Source: Sphingosinicella flava (GTDB taxonomy: Bacteria > Pseudomonadota > Alphaproteobacteria > Sphingomonadales > Sphingomonadaceae). From it: a DNA stretch of 64,000 nt. Location: the NCBI RefSeq assembly GCF_016025255.1, contig NZ_CP065592.1:1-64000 (forward strand), written 5' to 3'. This document shows positions 43,973 to 51,845 of this stretch, piece after piece. Every line of letters starts with the position of its first letter. Within the stretch, counting starts at the first letter, position 1. The translations under genes were made by a program, and so were the position numbers. The notes under the pieces were generated by a model, which was given only the letters and a program-made list of their open reading frames with translations, had not been told where the DNA came from and ran no database searches.

Positions 43973-43984
43973 TGGAGCGGGCGA
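43973..43984 (+). repeat. Right 12-bp direct repeat within tRNA-Gly 3' end (candidate attR)
   Basis: TGGAGCGGGCGA, reading the complement of the encoded CCA and 3' acceptor strand. The tRNA gene remains intact, as expected when an element regenerates the 3' end upon insertion. Confidence 0.55.
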
Positions 43985-44046
43985 GGGGAATCGAACCCCC
44001 GTCGTAAGCTTGGGAAGCTTCTGCTCTACCATTGAGCTACACCCGC
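43973..44046 (-). tRNA. tRNA-Gly (anticodon CCC)
   Basis: Minus strand: GCGGGTG acceptor pairs with CGCCCGC, the D-arm has AGCTCAATGGTAGAGC, the anticodon loop is TTCCCAA, the T-arm has GGTTCGATTCC, then T-CCA encoded at 43976-43973. The 3' end faces the island and shares 12 bases with its left border. Confidence 0.94.
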
Positions 44047-44121
44047 GAGATAGCGCTGGGACGGCTTGCCACAAATGGCTCTCACCGGTCAACGCACAGT
44101 GTCGGAACAACGCCATTGTAG

Positions 44122-44141
44122 ATAATAAGCATACTTATTAT
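44122..44141. promoter_or_regulatory. MarR-type operator palindrome
   Basis: ATAATAAGCATACTTATTAT is a perfect 8-bp inverted repeat with a CATA centre, ending directly before the first ATG of the marR gene. It stands out as AT-rich in GC-rich surroundings. Size and position fit autorepression of the marR-emrA-emrB operon. Confidence 0.8.
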
Positions 44142-44576
44142 ATGCGCTTCATGCAGACATTGGGATTCGATCTGGCGGAAACGGCGCGGCTGATGCGGCG
44201 GGATTTCGATCGGCGGGCGGTGGCGCTCGGCGCGACGCGTGCGCAGTGGCGGGTTCTGGCCCGGTTGTGGCGGCAGGATGGGTTGCGGCAGGTCGACCTT
44301 GCCGATGCTCTGGACGTAGAGCCCATCACCCTCTGCCGCATGGTCGACCGGCTGGAAGAGGCCGGGCTCGTCGAACGCCGCAGGGATGAAGAGGATCGCC
44401 GCGCATGGCGCATCCATCTCACCGCCAAAGCCGAGCCGGTGGTCCGGGAACTGCAGGCGATCGGGGCGGCCTTCCATGCCGATGCGCTGGATGGAATTTC
44501 ACCGGCCGAGCAGGACGCCGTCGCGAACGTGCTCGCCCGGATCAGAGCCAATTTGAAAGAGCGGAAAGCGGCATGA
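44142..44576 (+). CDS. MarR-family transcriptional regulator
   Basis: A 144-residue MarR-type winged-helix repressor. Helices LGFDLAETARLMRRDFDRRA lead to the DNA-binding part QVDLADALDVEPITLCRMV, the wing DRLEEAGLVERRRDEEDRRA, and C-terminal dimer helices. ATG at 44142 abuts the operator; the ATG at 44151 is an alternative and no good ribosome site precedes either. Its stop overlaps the emrA start (ATGA). It probably represses the efflux operon until a drug or phenolic ligand binds. Confidence 0.93.
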   Translation: MRFMQTLGFDLAETARLMRRDFDRRAVALGATRAQWRVLARLWRQDGLRQVDLADALDVEPITLCRMVDRLEEAGLVERRRDEEDRRAWRIHLTAKAEPVVRELQAIGAAFHADALDGISPAEQDAVANVLARIRANLKERKAA

Positions 44577-45640
44577 GCGACACGGTAATGACGGCCGATA
44601 CGGCCCCCTCCGACACGAAACCGAAAAAGCCGGCGTGGCGCACATTTCTGATGCTGTCGGTGCCGTTGCTGCTCGCGATCGTGGGCGGTTATTTCTGGCT
44701 GACGTCCGGCCGCTATGTCGCGACCGACAATGCCTATGTCGCCCAGGACAAGGTGTCGGTGAGCGCCGAGGTGGGCGGCGCGATCGCGCAGGTGCATGTC
44801 CGCGAGAACCAGCGGGTGAAGAAAGGCGACCTGCTGTTCGTCCTCGACCAGCGCCCCTATCGCCTCGCGCTCGCCCAGGCCGAGGCGCAGATGGCGGCGG
44901 CGCGGGTGCAGGTGAACCAGCTCCAGACCGCGTCGGCGGGCACGGGCGCCGATATCGAAGGCGCGCGGGCGAACCTTGCCTACACGCAGAAGGAATTTTC
45001 CCGTTACGCCGAGCTTCTCGAGCGCGGCTTCACCACCCGTGTGCGCTATGAAGAGGCCCAGCATGCGGTGCAGGAGGCGCGCGAACGGCTTGCCAACGCT
45101 GAGGCGGACGCCGCGACCGCGCGTGCGGCGCTCGCCGGAGAGGGCGCTACAAACCAGCCCGCCGTCGAAGCGGCACGCGTTGCGCGCGAAAAGGCGCTGC
45201 TCGACCTGCAGCGCACCGAAATCCGCGCCCCGGCCGACGGCTTCGTCAGCCAGGCCGACCGCCTACAGGCTGGCAATGCCGTTGTGGCGGGCGTTCCGGT
45301 GCTGACCATCGTGCGGAGCGGCGACACGTGGGTCGAGGCCAATTACAAGGAAACCGACCTTGCCAAGATGACGGTCGGCCAGCCCGCCGAGATCGAGCTC
45401 GACGCCTATCCCGGCCTCAAGGTCCAGGGCCATGTCGCCAGCATCGGCGCGGGGACGGGATCGGAATTTTCCGTCCTGCCCGCGCAGAATGCGACCGGCA
45501 ATTGGGTGAAAGTGACGCAGCGCGTGCCCGTCCGCATCGCGCTCGACGAAACGCCGGGCCGGCCGTTCATCGCGGGCCTCTCGGCGGAAGTGACGGTGGA
45601 TACGGAAGGCCGGGCATCGCAGCGGGTTGCCACGCGCTAG
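44573..45640 (+). CDS. emrA: EmrA-type membrane fusion protein (HlyD family)
   Basis: A 355-residue periplasmic adaptor. One N-terminal transmembrane segment (about residues 22-42, FLMLSVPLLLAIVGGYFWL), then two half-lipoyl regions (AQVHVRENQRVKKGDLLFVL and IRAPADGFVSQ) around a helical hairpin of about 100 residues, and a beta-barrel part with VEANYKETDLAKM, the EmrA signature. It links the EmrB pump to an outer-membrane channel. Translation overlaps the upstream marR stop, and emrB follows three bases later. Confidence 0.92.
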   Translation: MSDTVMTADTAPSDTKPKKPAWRTFLMLSVPLLLAIVGGYFWLTSGRYVATDNAYVAQDKVSVSAEVGGAIAQVHVRENQRVKKGDLLFVLDQRPYRLALAQAEAQMAAARVQVNQLQTASAGTGADIEGARANLAYTQKEFSRYAELLERGFTTRVRYEEAQHAVQEARERLANAEADAATARAALAGEGATNQPAVEAARVAREKALLDLQRTEIRAPADGFVSQADRLQAGNAVVAGVPVLTIVRSGDTWVEANYKETDLAKMTVGQPAEIELDAYPGLKVQGHVASIGAGTGSEFSVLPAQNATGNWVKVTQRVPVRIALDETPGRPFIAGLSAEVTVDTEGRASQRVATR

Positions 45641-45643
45641 GTC

Positions 45644-47185
45644 ATGGCCGCGCCCGCATCCGCCATCGCCAGGCCCGAGGGGCTGGAGCGTATCCTCATC
45701 ACCATCGCGGTGATGTTGGGTACGCTGATGCAGGTGCTCGACACGACGATCGCCAACGTCGCGCTGCCCCATATGCAAACCAGCCTCGGCGCGACGTCGG
45801 AAACGATCAACTGGGTGCTGACCAGCTATATCGTCGCATCGGCCGTCGCGATTCCGATCACCGGCTGGCTGGCCGACAAGGTGGGCCGGAAACCGCTCTT
45901 CCTGTGGACGGTGATCGGCTTCACGGCCGCTTCGGTGCTGTGCGCGCTCGCGCAGAACATGCCGGAAATGGTGCTGTTCCGCGCGCTGCAGGGCGTGGCG
46001 GGCGCGTTCATCGTGCCGCTCGCTCAAGCGACCCTCTTCGACATCAACCCGCCCGAAAAGCACGCCAAGGCCATGGCCCTGTTCGGCGGCGGCGTGATGA
46101 TCGGGCCGATTCTGGGGCCGGTGCTCGGCGGGTGGCTGACCGACAGCTTCAACTGGCGCTGGGTGTTTCTCGTCAACCTTCCGGTCGGCGTCCTCGCGAC
46201 GGTCATGCTCATCCGCTACCTCCCCGCGACGCCCAGGGTATCGAAGCGCTTCGACCTGTTCGGCTTCGCCCTGCTCGCGCTCGCCATCGGCGGCCTGCAG
46301 ATGATGCTCGACCGGGGCGAGCAGCGCGACTGGTTCGAAAGCTGGGAAATCTGGATCGAGCTCGGCATCGCCGTCGGCGGCGCCTGGATGTTCGTCGTCC
46401 ATATGCTGACGGCCAGGAACCCGATCTTCGACCCCAGGATGTTCGCCGACCGCAATTTTGCGACCGGCCTCTTCTTCATGGCCGTGACGGGCGTGTTGCT
46501 GCTCGCGGGGCTCGCCTTGCTGCCGCCGCTTCTGCAGCGCCTGATGGGTTATTCGGTGCTGCAATCGGGCTTTCTTACCGCGCCGCGCGGCGTGGGCACC
46601 TTGATCTCCATGGTGATCGCCGGGCGGCTCGTCGGCAAGATCGATGCGCGCGTGCTGATCCTCACCGGCTTCGGGCTCATGGCCCTTTCGCTATGGCAGA
46701 TGTCGGGCTTCTCGCTCGACATGGATTCGCGGCCGGTCATCACGTCCGGCGTGGTGCAGGGGCTGGGCCTCGGCCTGATCTTCGTGCCCTTGAACACGCT
46801 CGCGTTCGGCACGCTCGCGGCGCGCTACCGCACGACGGCGGCGAGCCTCCTCAATCTGTCGCGCAGCATCGGCGGATCGGTCGGCATTTCGATCGTCACG
46901 ACCTTGCTGTCCCGCAATCTGCAGGTGAGCCACGCCGATATCGCGTCCAGCGTGACGCAGAGCCGGTTGCAAGGCGTCGATCCGGCCCTGCTGGACCGGC
47001 TGGGAACTGGCGGCGACACCGCGCTCGCCGCCTTGAACGCGGAGATCAACCGGCAAGCGGCGATGGTCGCTTATATCGACGATTTCCACTTGATGATGCT
47101 CATCACGCTTGCCGCCCTGCCTCTCCTCCTGCTGCTTCGTCAGGCGAAGGCGCCGGGCGGCGGCCCTCCGGTCGTCGCGGACTGA
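45644..47185 (+). CDS. emrB: EmrB/QacA-family MFS drug transporter, DHA2 type (14 TM)
   Basis: A 513-residue proton-driven efflux pump. The motif LMQVLDTTIANVALPHM in TM1 is typical of DHA2 members, motif A GWLADKVGRKPLFL lies in the first loop, and motif C is seen in FGGGVMIGPILGPVLGG. About fourteen hydrophobic segments are present, ending with LLLLLRQ. With EmrA it should export hydrophobic compounds. No TolC-like gene follows. The operon is marR-emrA-emrB, under the operator at 44122. Confidence 0.94.
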   Translation: MAAPASAIARPEGLERILITIAVMLGTLMQVLDTTIANVALPHMQTSLGATSETINWVLTSYIVASAVAIPITGWLADKVGRKPLFLWTVIGFTAASVLCALAQNMPEMVLFRALQGVAGAFIVPLAQATLFDINPPEKHAKAMALFGGGVMIGPILGPVLGGWLTDSFNWRWVFLVNLPVGVLATVMLIRYLPATPRVSKRFDLFGFALLALAIGGLQMMLDRGEQRDWFESWEIWIELGIAVGGAWMFVVHMLTARNPIFDPRMFADRNFATGLFFMAVTGVLLLAGLALLPPLLQRLMGYSVLQSGFLTAPRGVGTLISMVIAGRLVGKIDARVLILTGFGLMALSLWQMSGFSLDMDSRPVITSGVVQGLGLGLIFVPLNTLAFGTLAARYRTTAASLLNLSRSIGGSVGISIVTTLLSRNLQVSHADIASSVTQSRLQGVDPALLDRLGTGGDTALAALNAEINRQAAMVAYIDDFHLMMLITLAALPLLLLLRQAKAPGGGPPVVAD

Positions 47186-47286
47186 CTATCCACAGTTATA
47201 GGTATTTTGGCCGAATGTTATCTGTTCCCCGCTGCGGCAGACCCTAACATCAGGATGAACGCCTGCTCATGGGCAAAGGGGGATGA

Positions 47287-47448
47287 ATGCAGGGACGTCT
47301 GATGCACCTGAGGTTTCAGGCGCGGCAATGCCGCTTTCTCGCGGGTTGTTCGGAACGGCAACCCGCCGCGGCGATGTTCGAGGAAATGGCTGTCCGCTAT
47401 GAACGGCAGGCCGAACGGATCGAGCAGCGTCGCAACCCTTCGGGATAA
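47287..47448 (+). CDS. Tiny protein, paralogue of the next gene
   Basis: A 53-residue product: MQGRLMHLRFQARQCRFLAG, then a stretch containing AAAMFEEMAVRYERQAERIE. It aligns with the 72-residue protein at 47597: HLR.QA.QCR.LA, then P.AAMFE.MA..YE.QA. Conservation of this phrase in two adjacent frames argues for real genes despite the size. No ribosome site better than AAAGGGGGATGA is visible, and the ATG at 47283 (different frame) should be ignored. Function unknown; both are helical and basic. Confidence 0.55.
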   Translation: MQGRLMHLRFQARQCRFLAGCSERQPAAAMFEEMAVRYERQAERIEQRRNPSG

Positions 47449-47596
47449 GCCGGGCGATAAGCGTGCTTGGCTTTGGCAATCGCAGCCTAGAATCCTTGGA
47501 TATAGTATTTTTCGCCGTTGGCTGAATGGTTTGCGGGGGAAAGTGCCTTTAGCTGAAATCTGCCTTCCTCACGAGGGAAGGCCGGGAAAGCGGGGC

Positions 47597-47815
47597 ATGA
47601 CACAGTATCAGACGAACCGGATCGTTCATTTGCGTCACCAGGCCGATCAATGTCGGAAGTTGGCGCGATCGACATTGCACCCGCCGACGGCGGCGATGTT
47701 CGAACAAATGGCGATCGAATATGAAACGCAGGCCACGCATCTGTCAGGCGATGCCGAGCGCTATCCATTCATTATCTATGACCCGGAAACTGCGGACGAC
47801 AAATTCTGCCTTTAA
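47597..47815 (+). CDS. Small helical protein, paralogue of the upstream gene
   Basis: A 72-residue protein. HLRHQADQCRKLARSTLHPP, then TAAMFEQMAIEYETQATHL, is the conserved helical core, and a C-terminal tail (YPFIIYDPETADDKFCL) is absent from the 53-residue paralogue. Such short proteins are common in sphingomonads and some other alphaproteobacteria; function unknown. GGAAAGCGGGGC precedes the ATG. The stop overlaps the convergent MAPEG gene by four bases. Confidence 0.68.
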   Translation: MTQYQTNRIVHLRHQADQCRKLARSTLHPPTAAMFEQMAIEYETQATHLSGDAERYPFIIYDPETADDKFCL

Positions 47816-48204
47816 AGCAAGGCCTGGGCGAGGATCATGGCCAGGCCCGCCATGCTGATCGTATAGACAAGCGTGCGGATCTTCGGAATGCCCGCGGCAT
47901 AGAGCGGAAGATAGACGGCGCGGGCGGCGAGCCAGAGGAGGGCTCCGGCGGCCGTCCAGGCGTTCGTCCGCTCCGCCACGGTGACGATCAATATCGCCGC
48001 GATGGCGATCGGAAAGGTCTCCAGGAAATTGCCGCGCGCGCGGTCGAGGCGGCCCGCCAGCGGATTGAGCGGGGGCAATTCCTCGTCACGGGCGCCCATA
48101 TTCCATGCGCGTCCGTACTGGCGCGTCTTGGCATTCACCGCCAAGATAATATGGACGACGGCGAGCAGGCAGCCGAGCGCCAGGACGGTGAGTTCGATCG
48201 TCAT
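47812..48204 (-). CDS. MAPEG-family membrane protein
   Basis: A 130-residue protein with four hydrophobic segments and the MAPEG-type phrase NMGARDEELPPLNPLAGRLD then RARGNFLETFPIAIAAIL in the first loop and second helix. The C-terminal part is LPLYAAGIPKIRTLVYTISM. Bacterial MAPEG proteins are relatives of microsomal glutathione transferases; substrate unknown. Start at 48204 (MTIELTVLALG). Confidence 0.88.
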   Translation of the reverse strand: MTIELTVLALGCLLAVVHIILAVNAKTRQYGRAWNMGARDEELPPLNPLAGRLDRARGNFLETFPIAIAAILIVTVAERTNAWTAAGALLWLAARAVYLPLYAAGIPKIRTLVYTISMAGLAMILAQALL

Positions 48205-48251
48205 TGCATGAGCTTCGCGCAGAGGCGCAGATCATGCAAGTGGACGCGGCC

Positions 48252-48662
48252 TTAAAGGCCCCACCAATTCATCGTGCCATAATATTGCGAGATTTCCTGA
48301 TCCTCTTCGGGGCGGCGGGGGCGGTCGCTTTCGTCGAGCCGCATCGTCGGCGCGTTCTTCAACTGCTCGCGCGTCAGGTCGACCGTATAGCCGTCCAGAT
48401 CCACGTCATAGGTCAGGATTTCCCATGGCACGGGATGAACATGCTCCCCGATGCCCAGGAATCCGCCAAAGGACAGGAGCGCGTAGGCGACCTGGCCGCT
48501 TTTCTTTCCGATCATCACGGAATGAACGTGGCCCAGCCGTTCGCCGCGTATGTTATAAACGGGCGTTCCTTCCACGCGGCGCGAGGAAATGAGCTCGTGC
48601 GTGTCGTCGGTCACCGCTTCGGTTTCCGAAGCGAGGGTCATTTTCGTTTCTTCGATCATCAT
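48252..48662 (-). CDS. PRC-barrel domain protein
   Basis: A 136-residue cytoplasmic protein. The PRC-barrel spans about residues 22-95 (ELISSRRVEGTPVYNIRGER, LGHVHSVMIGKKSGQVAYAL, PVPWEILTYDVDLDGYTVDL), followed by a charged tail ending YYGTMNWWGL. Stand-alone PRC-barrel proteins are common in alphaproteobacteria and may bind RNA or partner proteins. GGGAGAGGCGCC precedes the ATG at 48662. Confidence 0.9.
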   Translation of the reverse strand: MMIEETKMTLASETEAVTDDTHELISSRRVEGTPVYNIRGERLGHVHSVMIGKKSGQVAYALLSFGGFLGIGEHVHPVPWEILTYDVDLDGYTVDLTREQLKNAPTMRLDESDRPRRPEEDQEISQYYGTMNWWGL

Positions 48663-48693
48663 GGCGCCTCTCCCGGTTTAGAGGCCAACGCGC

Positions 48694-48725
48694 GAAGGGC
48701 TTCAGCCTGGAAGCTGAAGCCCTTC
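48694..48725. other. Perfect 13-bp hairpin
   Basis: GAAGGGCTTCAGC and GCTGAAGCCCTTC with a six-base loop, between the PRC-barrel gene and the gene at 48816. It resembles a terminator stem but has no U-tract on either side. It could end the upstream transcript or protect the 5' end of the PRC-barrel mRNA. Confidence 0.6.
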
Positions 48726-48815
48726 GTCAGCCGCCATTCGGCGGGTTTCAATCACCTCTTGATGCGCGCGTTTAAAACGCGCCGCGCAGTGAGGCGGTTC
48801 CGGCAAAACCGGGCT

Positions 48816-49154
48816 TTATTCGGCCGCCATCCGATATTCGTCGCTCAAGTCCATCGGTTCGGCGAGCCGGTGGAAAATATCCTGATAGCCATAATCGACG
48901 ACGGCCCGGCGCGAGAAGCTGATGCCGGGCGAAGGGACGGTTTCCGGACGGCGCATCGGCGCGATATTGCGCGGATTGTGCGCGGGCTTGTCGACCACGG
49001 TGTCCTTGAAGAATTCCCCGACATAAGAACCATCGAGGCGATAGACGTGGGAACCAAGGATGCGGCCGACAGCGTCACCCCCCATGTCGTGAATATAGTC
49101 GCCAAAACGGAAACCGACGGGGTGACCGTCGGCGGAATAGACATACATGGGCAT
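48816..49154 (-). CDS. Conserved small protein of unknown function
   Basis: A 112-residue protein with beta-hairpin-like repeats at the start (MYVYSADGHPVGFRFGDYIH, GRILGSHVYRLDGSYVGEFF), then a polar half with GISFSRRAVVDYGYQDIF. The first half resembles short PRC- or WG-like beta units, but I cannot name the family. It lies 154 bases upstream of the PRC-barrel gene on the same strand, separated by a perfect hairpin. Start at 49154. Confidence 0.7.
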   Translation of the reverse strand: MPMYVYSADGHPVGFRFGDYIHDMGGDAVGRILGSHVYRLDGSYVGEFFKDTVVDKPAHNPRNIAPMRRPETVPSPGISFSRRAVVDYGYQDIFHRLAEPMDLSDEYRMAAE

Positions 49155-49337
49155 TGCTGCCTCCCCCGATAAGATGTTCGAAACAGGCCCGAAAATGTGG
49201 TTAATGGGCCGCCCGAAATTCGCCTTCGGAACCTGTATGCCAGATTAACGGCAGGGGCAGGGCGCAGGGCATATGGCGCCCCAATCCAACGTCTCGTCGA
49301 CACGCCCTCCCGCCCGTAAAGGCGGAAGGGCCGTCAT

Positions 49338-50963
49338 TTACCGACGCACGGCGCGGGGCTGCCCGGGCGCGAAGGCATTTCCGAAGAAGTTTCCTTCATA
49401 CCAGCGCGGCGCCTGGGGGGCGTCGGCGATCTCGCGCGCGATTTCGTAATTGAGGCGGGCGAATTTGGCGCCGGCTTCCCAATTGAAAGGCAAGGTGATC
49501 TGGTCGCTGACCTTGTGATAATCGGTCGCGAGGAAATGGCGGAATTTCTCGCCGCCGCCATTGCCGAAACCGGTCATGAGGAAAACGGACGGAATGCCTT
49601 CCTGCACGAAGCGATAATGGTCTGAACGGGTGAACAGCCGCTCTTCGGGCAGGGGATCGGCAATGAGCTTTACCCCCATATTGGCACCCGCTTTCTCGAC
49701 GGTCTGTCCCATGGTCGAATGTTCGGCGCCGAAGGCGATCACATCCTGGAAATCATAGGTGAGGATCGGCATGTCGAGATTGACGACACTGACGACCTTG
49801 CCGCCGCCGACCACCGGATGCTTGGCGAGATATTGTGAGCCCTGAAGGCCCTTTTCCTCTGCCGTCACCGCGGCGAGCAGGATGGAACGCTTCGGCCGGT
49901 CCTTGGTCGCCATCATCGCGCGCGCCGCTTCGATCAGTGTCGCGACGCCGGTCGCATTGTCCATCGCGCCGTTGAAAATCTTGTCCGCGCCTTCCCGTTC
50001 CGGATCAATGCCGACATGGTCGAGATGGGCCATGAGGACGACATATTCGTTCTTGAGGACCGGGTCGGAGCCTTCGATCATGCCGACGACATTGGGGCTC
50101 TGGAACGTCCTGGCGCTTGTCTTGGAGCGGACGGCGACCTTCGGCTTCAGCGCAAAGCCCTTCGGCTTGCCGCCTTCCTTGTCCGCCTGATCAAGCACGG
50201 CTTCCAACGTCTTGCCGGAACCCTTGAACAATAACGCCGCCGCCTTGTGGCTCATCGACGCGCTGAAGCGGATGGCGGGCGCATTGCTATACGGCTTGCC
50301 GTCCGTCTCGCTCCAGACCACCGAAGGGTGGGGGCCGGAACGGGTGAGGGACTCCCAGGGGCGGCGCTGGCTTTCGTCCCGGCGGGCGATCTGGATCACG
50401 CCGATCGCGCCATTCTTCGCCGCCATGACCCCTTTCTGCCCGTTCAGATGCGCGTTGAGATCGCTCGGCGTGCCCTTGGGCGTCCCGCCGATGATGAGGA
50501 CGATCTTCCCCTTCACGTCCAATCCGGCATAATCGTTGAAGCCCTGGCTGGGACTGTCGAGGCCGTAACCCGCGAACACGACCGGCGCCTCCAGGCTGAG
50601 CGCAGGTTCGCGCGGCGAGGCGTTGACGATCACTTCGCTGAAATTGTCATAGCGGGTGTCGCCGATGCTCAACGCCGCGCCGTCTTCGATCATGTAGCTG
50701 CCGAAGGGAACCTGCTGATACCAGCTGCCCTGATTGCCCGGCTTCACCCCCAGCCCGGCGAGCTGCGTCGCGACATAGCGCGCGGCGATTTCATGGCCGC
50801 GCGATCCCGTGTCGCGGCCTTCGAGCAGGTCGTCCGACAGGAAGGCGACATGGCTGCGAAAGGCGTCGGCGGTGAAAGCGGGGGCCTGAGCTGGCGTCTG
50901 CGCGATGACGATGGAAGCGCAGGAGGCCGCCGCCAAGATAGCGGCAGGAAGTTTGAAACGCAT
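49338..50963 (-). CDS. M28-family zinc aminopeptidase, exported
   Basis: A 541-residue peptidase with a signal peptide (MRFKLPAAILAAASCASIVI, cleavage near AQA). A PA-type inserted domain around residues 130-240 contains VVFAGYGLDSPSQGFNDYAG. The co-catalytic zinc ligands are visible: His in MAHLDHVG, bridging Asp in NGAMDNATGVA, Glu pair in AVTAEEKGLQG, Asp in VNLDMP, and final His in RSDHYRFVQ. It should release N-terminal residues from peptides in the periplasm. The ATG at 50963 begins the signal peptide; 43 upstream in-frame codons are not supported. Confidence 0.93.
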   Translation of the reverse strand: MRFKLPAAILAAASCASIVIAQTPAQAPAFTADAFRSHVAFLSDDLLEGRDTGSRGHEIAARYVATQLAGLGVKPGNQGSWYQQVPFGSYMIEDGAALSIGDTRYDNFSEVIVNASPREPALSLEAPVVFAGYGLDSPSQGFNDYAGLDVKGKIVLIIGGTPKGTPSDLNAHLNGQKGVMAAKNGAIGVIQIARRDESQRRPWESLTRSGPHPSVVWSETDGKPYSNAPAIRFSASMSHKAAALLFKGSGKTLEAVLDQADKEGGKPKGFALKPKVAVRSKTSARTFQSPNVVGMIEGSDPVLKNEYVVLMAHLDHVGIDPEREGADKIFNGAMDNATGVATLIEAARAMMATKDRPKRSILLAAVTAEEKGLQGSQYLAKHPVVGGGKVVSVVNLDMPILTYDFQDVIAFGAEHSTMGQTVEKAGANMGVKLIADPLPEERLFTRSDHYRFVQEGIPSVFLMTGFGNGGGEKFRHFLATDYHKVSDQITLPFNWEAGAKFARLNYEIAREIADAPQAPRWYEGNFFGNAFAPGQPRAVRR

Positions 50964-51072
50964 CGAATATTCCCTGGAAGACTGAATCCGGGGAAAGACT
51001 ACAGGCATGAACGGGGCTGGCAACCGAAAAGGCGGCGGGCCGCGCCGCGTCTCTTGGCCGTCCGGCCTCTCG

Positions 51073-51153
51073 TTAAAAGATGATCGCTCCAACGACGAAG
51101 GCCACGGCGGCGATCACCCAGTCCCGGCTCTGCATGCTTTTAAGGAAGTCCAT
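51073..51153 (-). CDS. Possible 26-residue single-pass membrane peptide
   Basis: The frame reads MDFLKSMQSRDWVIAAVAFV then VGAIIF and stops. It has one hydrophobic helix after a short polar head, and AAGGACAAGGAC before the ATG. It lies 68 bases beyond the rplM-rpsI terminator and 109 bases upstream of the peptidase gene, same strand. Small proteins of this kind are easily missed. The evidence is the ribosome site and the clean hydrophobic helix only. Confidence 0.4.
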   Translation of the reverse strand: MDFLKSMQSRDWVIAAVAFVVGAIIF

Positions 51154-51220
51154 GTCCTTGTCCTTTCGGCTGTAGAACGGGAAAGATAGGCAGCGTTTGC
51201 CCGGACAGGAAGGGGTAAAG

Positions 51221-51252
51221 AAAAAGGCGGCCCGGAACCCGGACCGCCTTTT
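51221..51252 (-). terminator. Rho-independent terminator of rplM-rpsI
   Basis: On the minus strand GGCGGTCCGG pairs with CCGGGCCGCC over a three-base GTT loop (one T-G pair), flanked by AAAA and followed by TTTTTCTTT. It lies about 20 bases after the rpsI stop. Confidence 0.9.
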
Positions 51253-51272
51253 CGATAACGCTTCGACGCGGC

Positions 51273-51845
51273 TTAGCGCTTCGAGAACTGGAAGCTGCGG
51301 CGGGCCTTCGCCTTGCCGTATTTCTTGCGCTCGACAACGCGCGGGTCGCGGGTCAGGAAACCTTCGCGCTTCACGGCCGTGCGCAGCGCCGGCTCGTACC
51401 GGGTCAGCGCCTGGCTGATGCCGTGACGGACCGCGCCCGCCTGGCCGGAGAGGCCGCCGCCCTTGACCGTCGCGACGACGTCATACTGGCCCGTGCGCTC
51501 GGCGATGTCGAACACCTGGTTGATGACGAGACGCAGGGTCGGACGCGCGAAATAGACTTCCTGGTCGCGGCCATTGATCGTGATCTTGCCGGTGCCGGGC
51601 TTCAGCCACACGCGGGCAACGGCGTCCTTGCGGCGGCCGGTCGCATAAGCGCGGCCCTGGGCGTCGAGCTGCTGTTCGCGCAGGACGGCTTCGATCTGCG
51701 GCCCTTGCGTGGACACGCCGTGGTCGTTGACCTGCTCTTCGCGCCGGCCGCGGCCGGCGGGACGCTCGGCAGCCGCCGGAGCGGCTGCAGCCTGACCTTC
51801 GACGACGGCGCCGAGATCGGAAAGCGATTGACGGGTATCGGACAT
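51273..51845 (-). CDS. rpsI: 30S ribosomal protein S9 with N-terminal extension
   Basis: A 190-residue S9. The S9 domain starts near residue 65 ([20 protein letters not shown]) and ends with the conserved [16 protein letters not shown] tail that contacts P-site tRNA. An Ala/Arg-rich N-terminal extension of about 60 residues is typical of sphingomonads. Its ATG overlaps the rplM stop by one base (TGATG). Confidence 0.97.
   Translation of the reverse strand: MSDTRQSLSDLGAVVEGQAAAAPAAAERPAGRGRREEQVNDHGVSTQGPQIEAVLREQQLDAQGRAYATGRRKDAVARVWLKPGTGKITINGRDQEVYFARPTLRLVINQVFDIAERTGQYDVVATVKGGGLSGQAGAVRHGISQALTRYEPALRTAVKREGFLTRDPRVVERKKYGKAKARRSFQFSKR

Larger units (their letters stand above)
40633..43984. 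mobile_element. Candidate integrated island at tRNA-Gly, bounded by 12-bp direct repeats
   Basis: TGGAGCGGGCGA occurs at 40633-40644 and again at 43973-43984, in the same orientation. The right copy is the encoded CCA plus 3' acceptor sequence of the tRNA-Gly gene, the classic target of tyrosine integrases. The 3.35 kb between them is AT-richer than both flanks and carries four same-strand genes without housekeeping function. No integrase, transposase or plasmid gene is inside. It may be a decayed or satellite element mobilised from elsewhere. The call rests on the repeat, the tRNA position and the composition shift. Confidence 0.6.

Noticed and set aside
43720-44007. Plus-strand frame at the island right end running into tRNA-Gly
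   Set aside because: Its C-terminus (RARGIEPPS) is antisense tRNA sequence, it has no ribosome site, and no family resemblance is seen.
45328-47247. Long plus-strand frame (639 codons) overlapping emrA and emrB in another frame
   Set aside because: Low-complexity Arg/Gly/Ala product without motifs; the EmrB frame has full MFS signatures.
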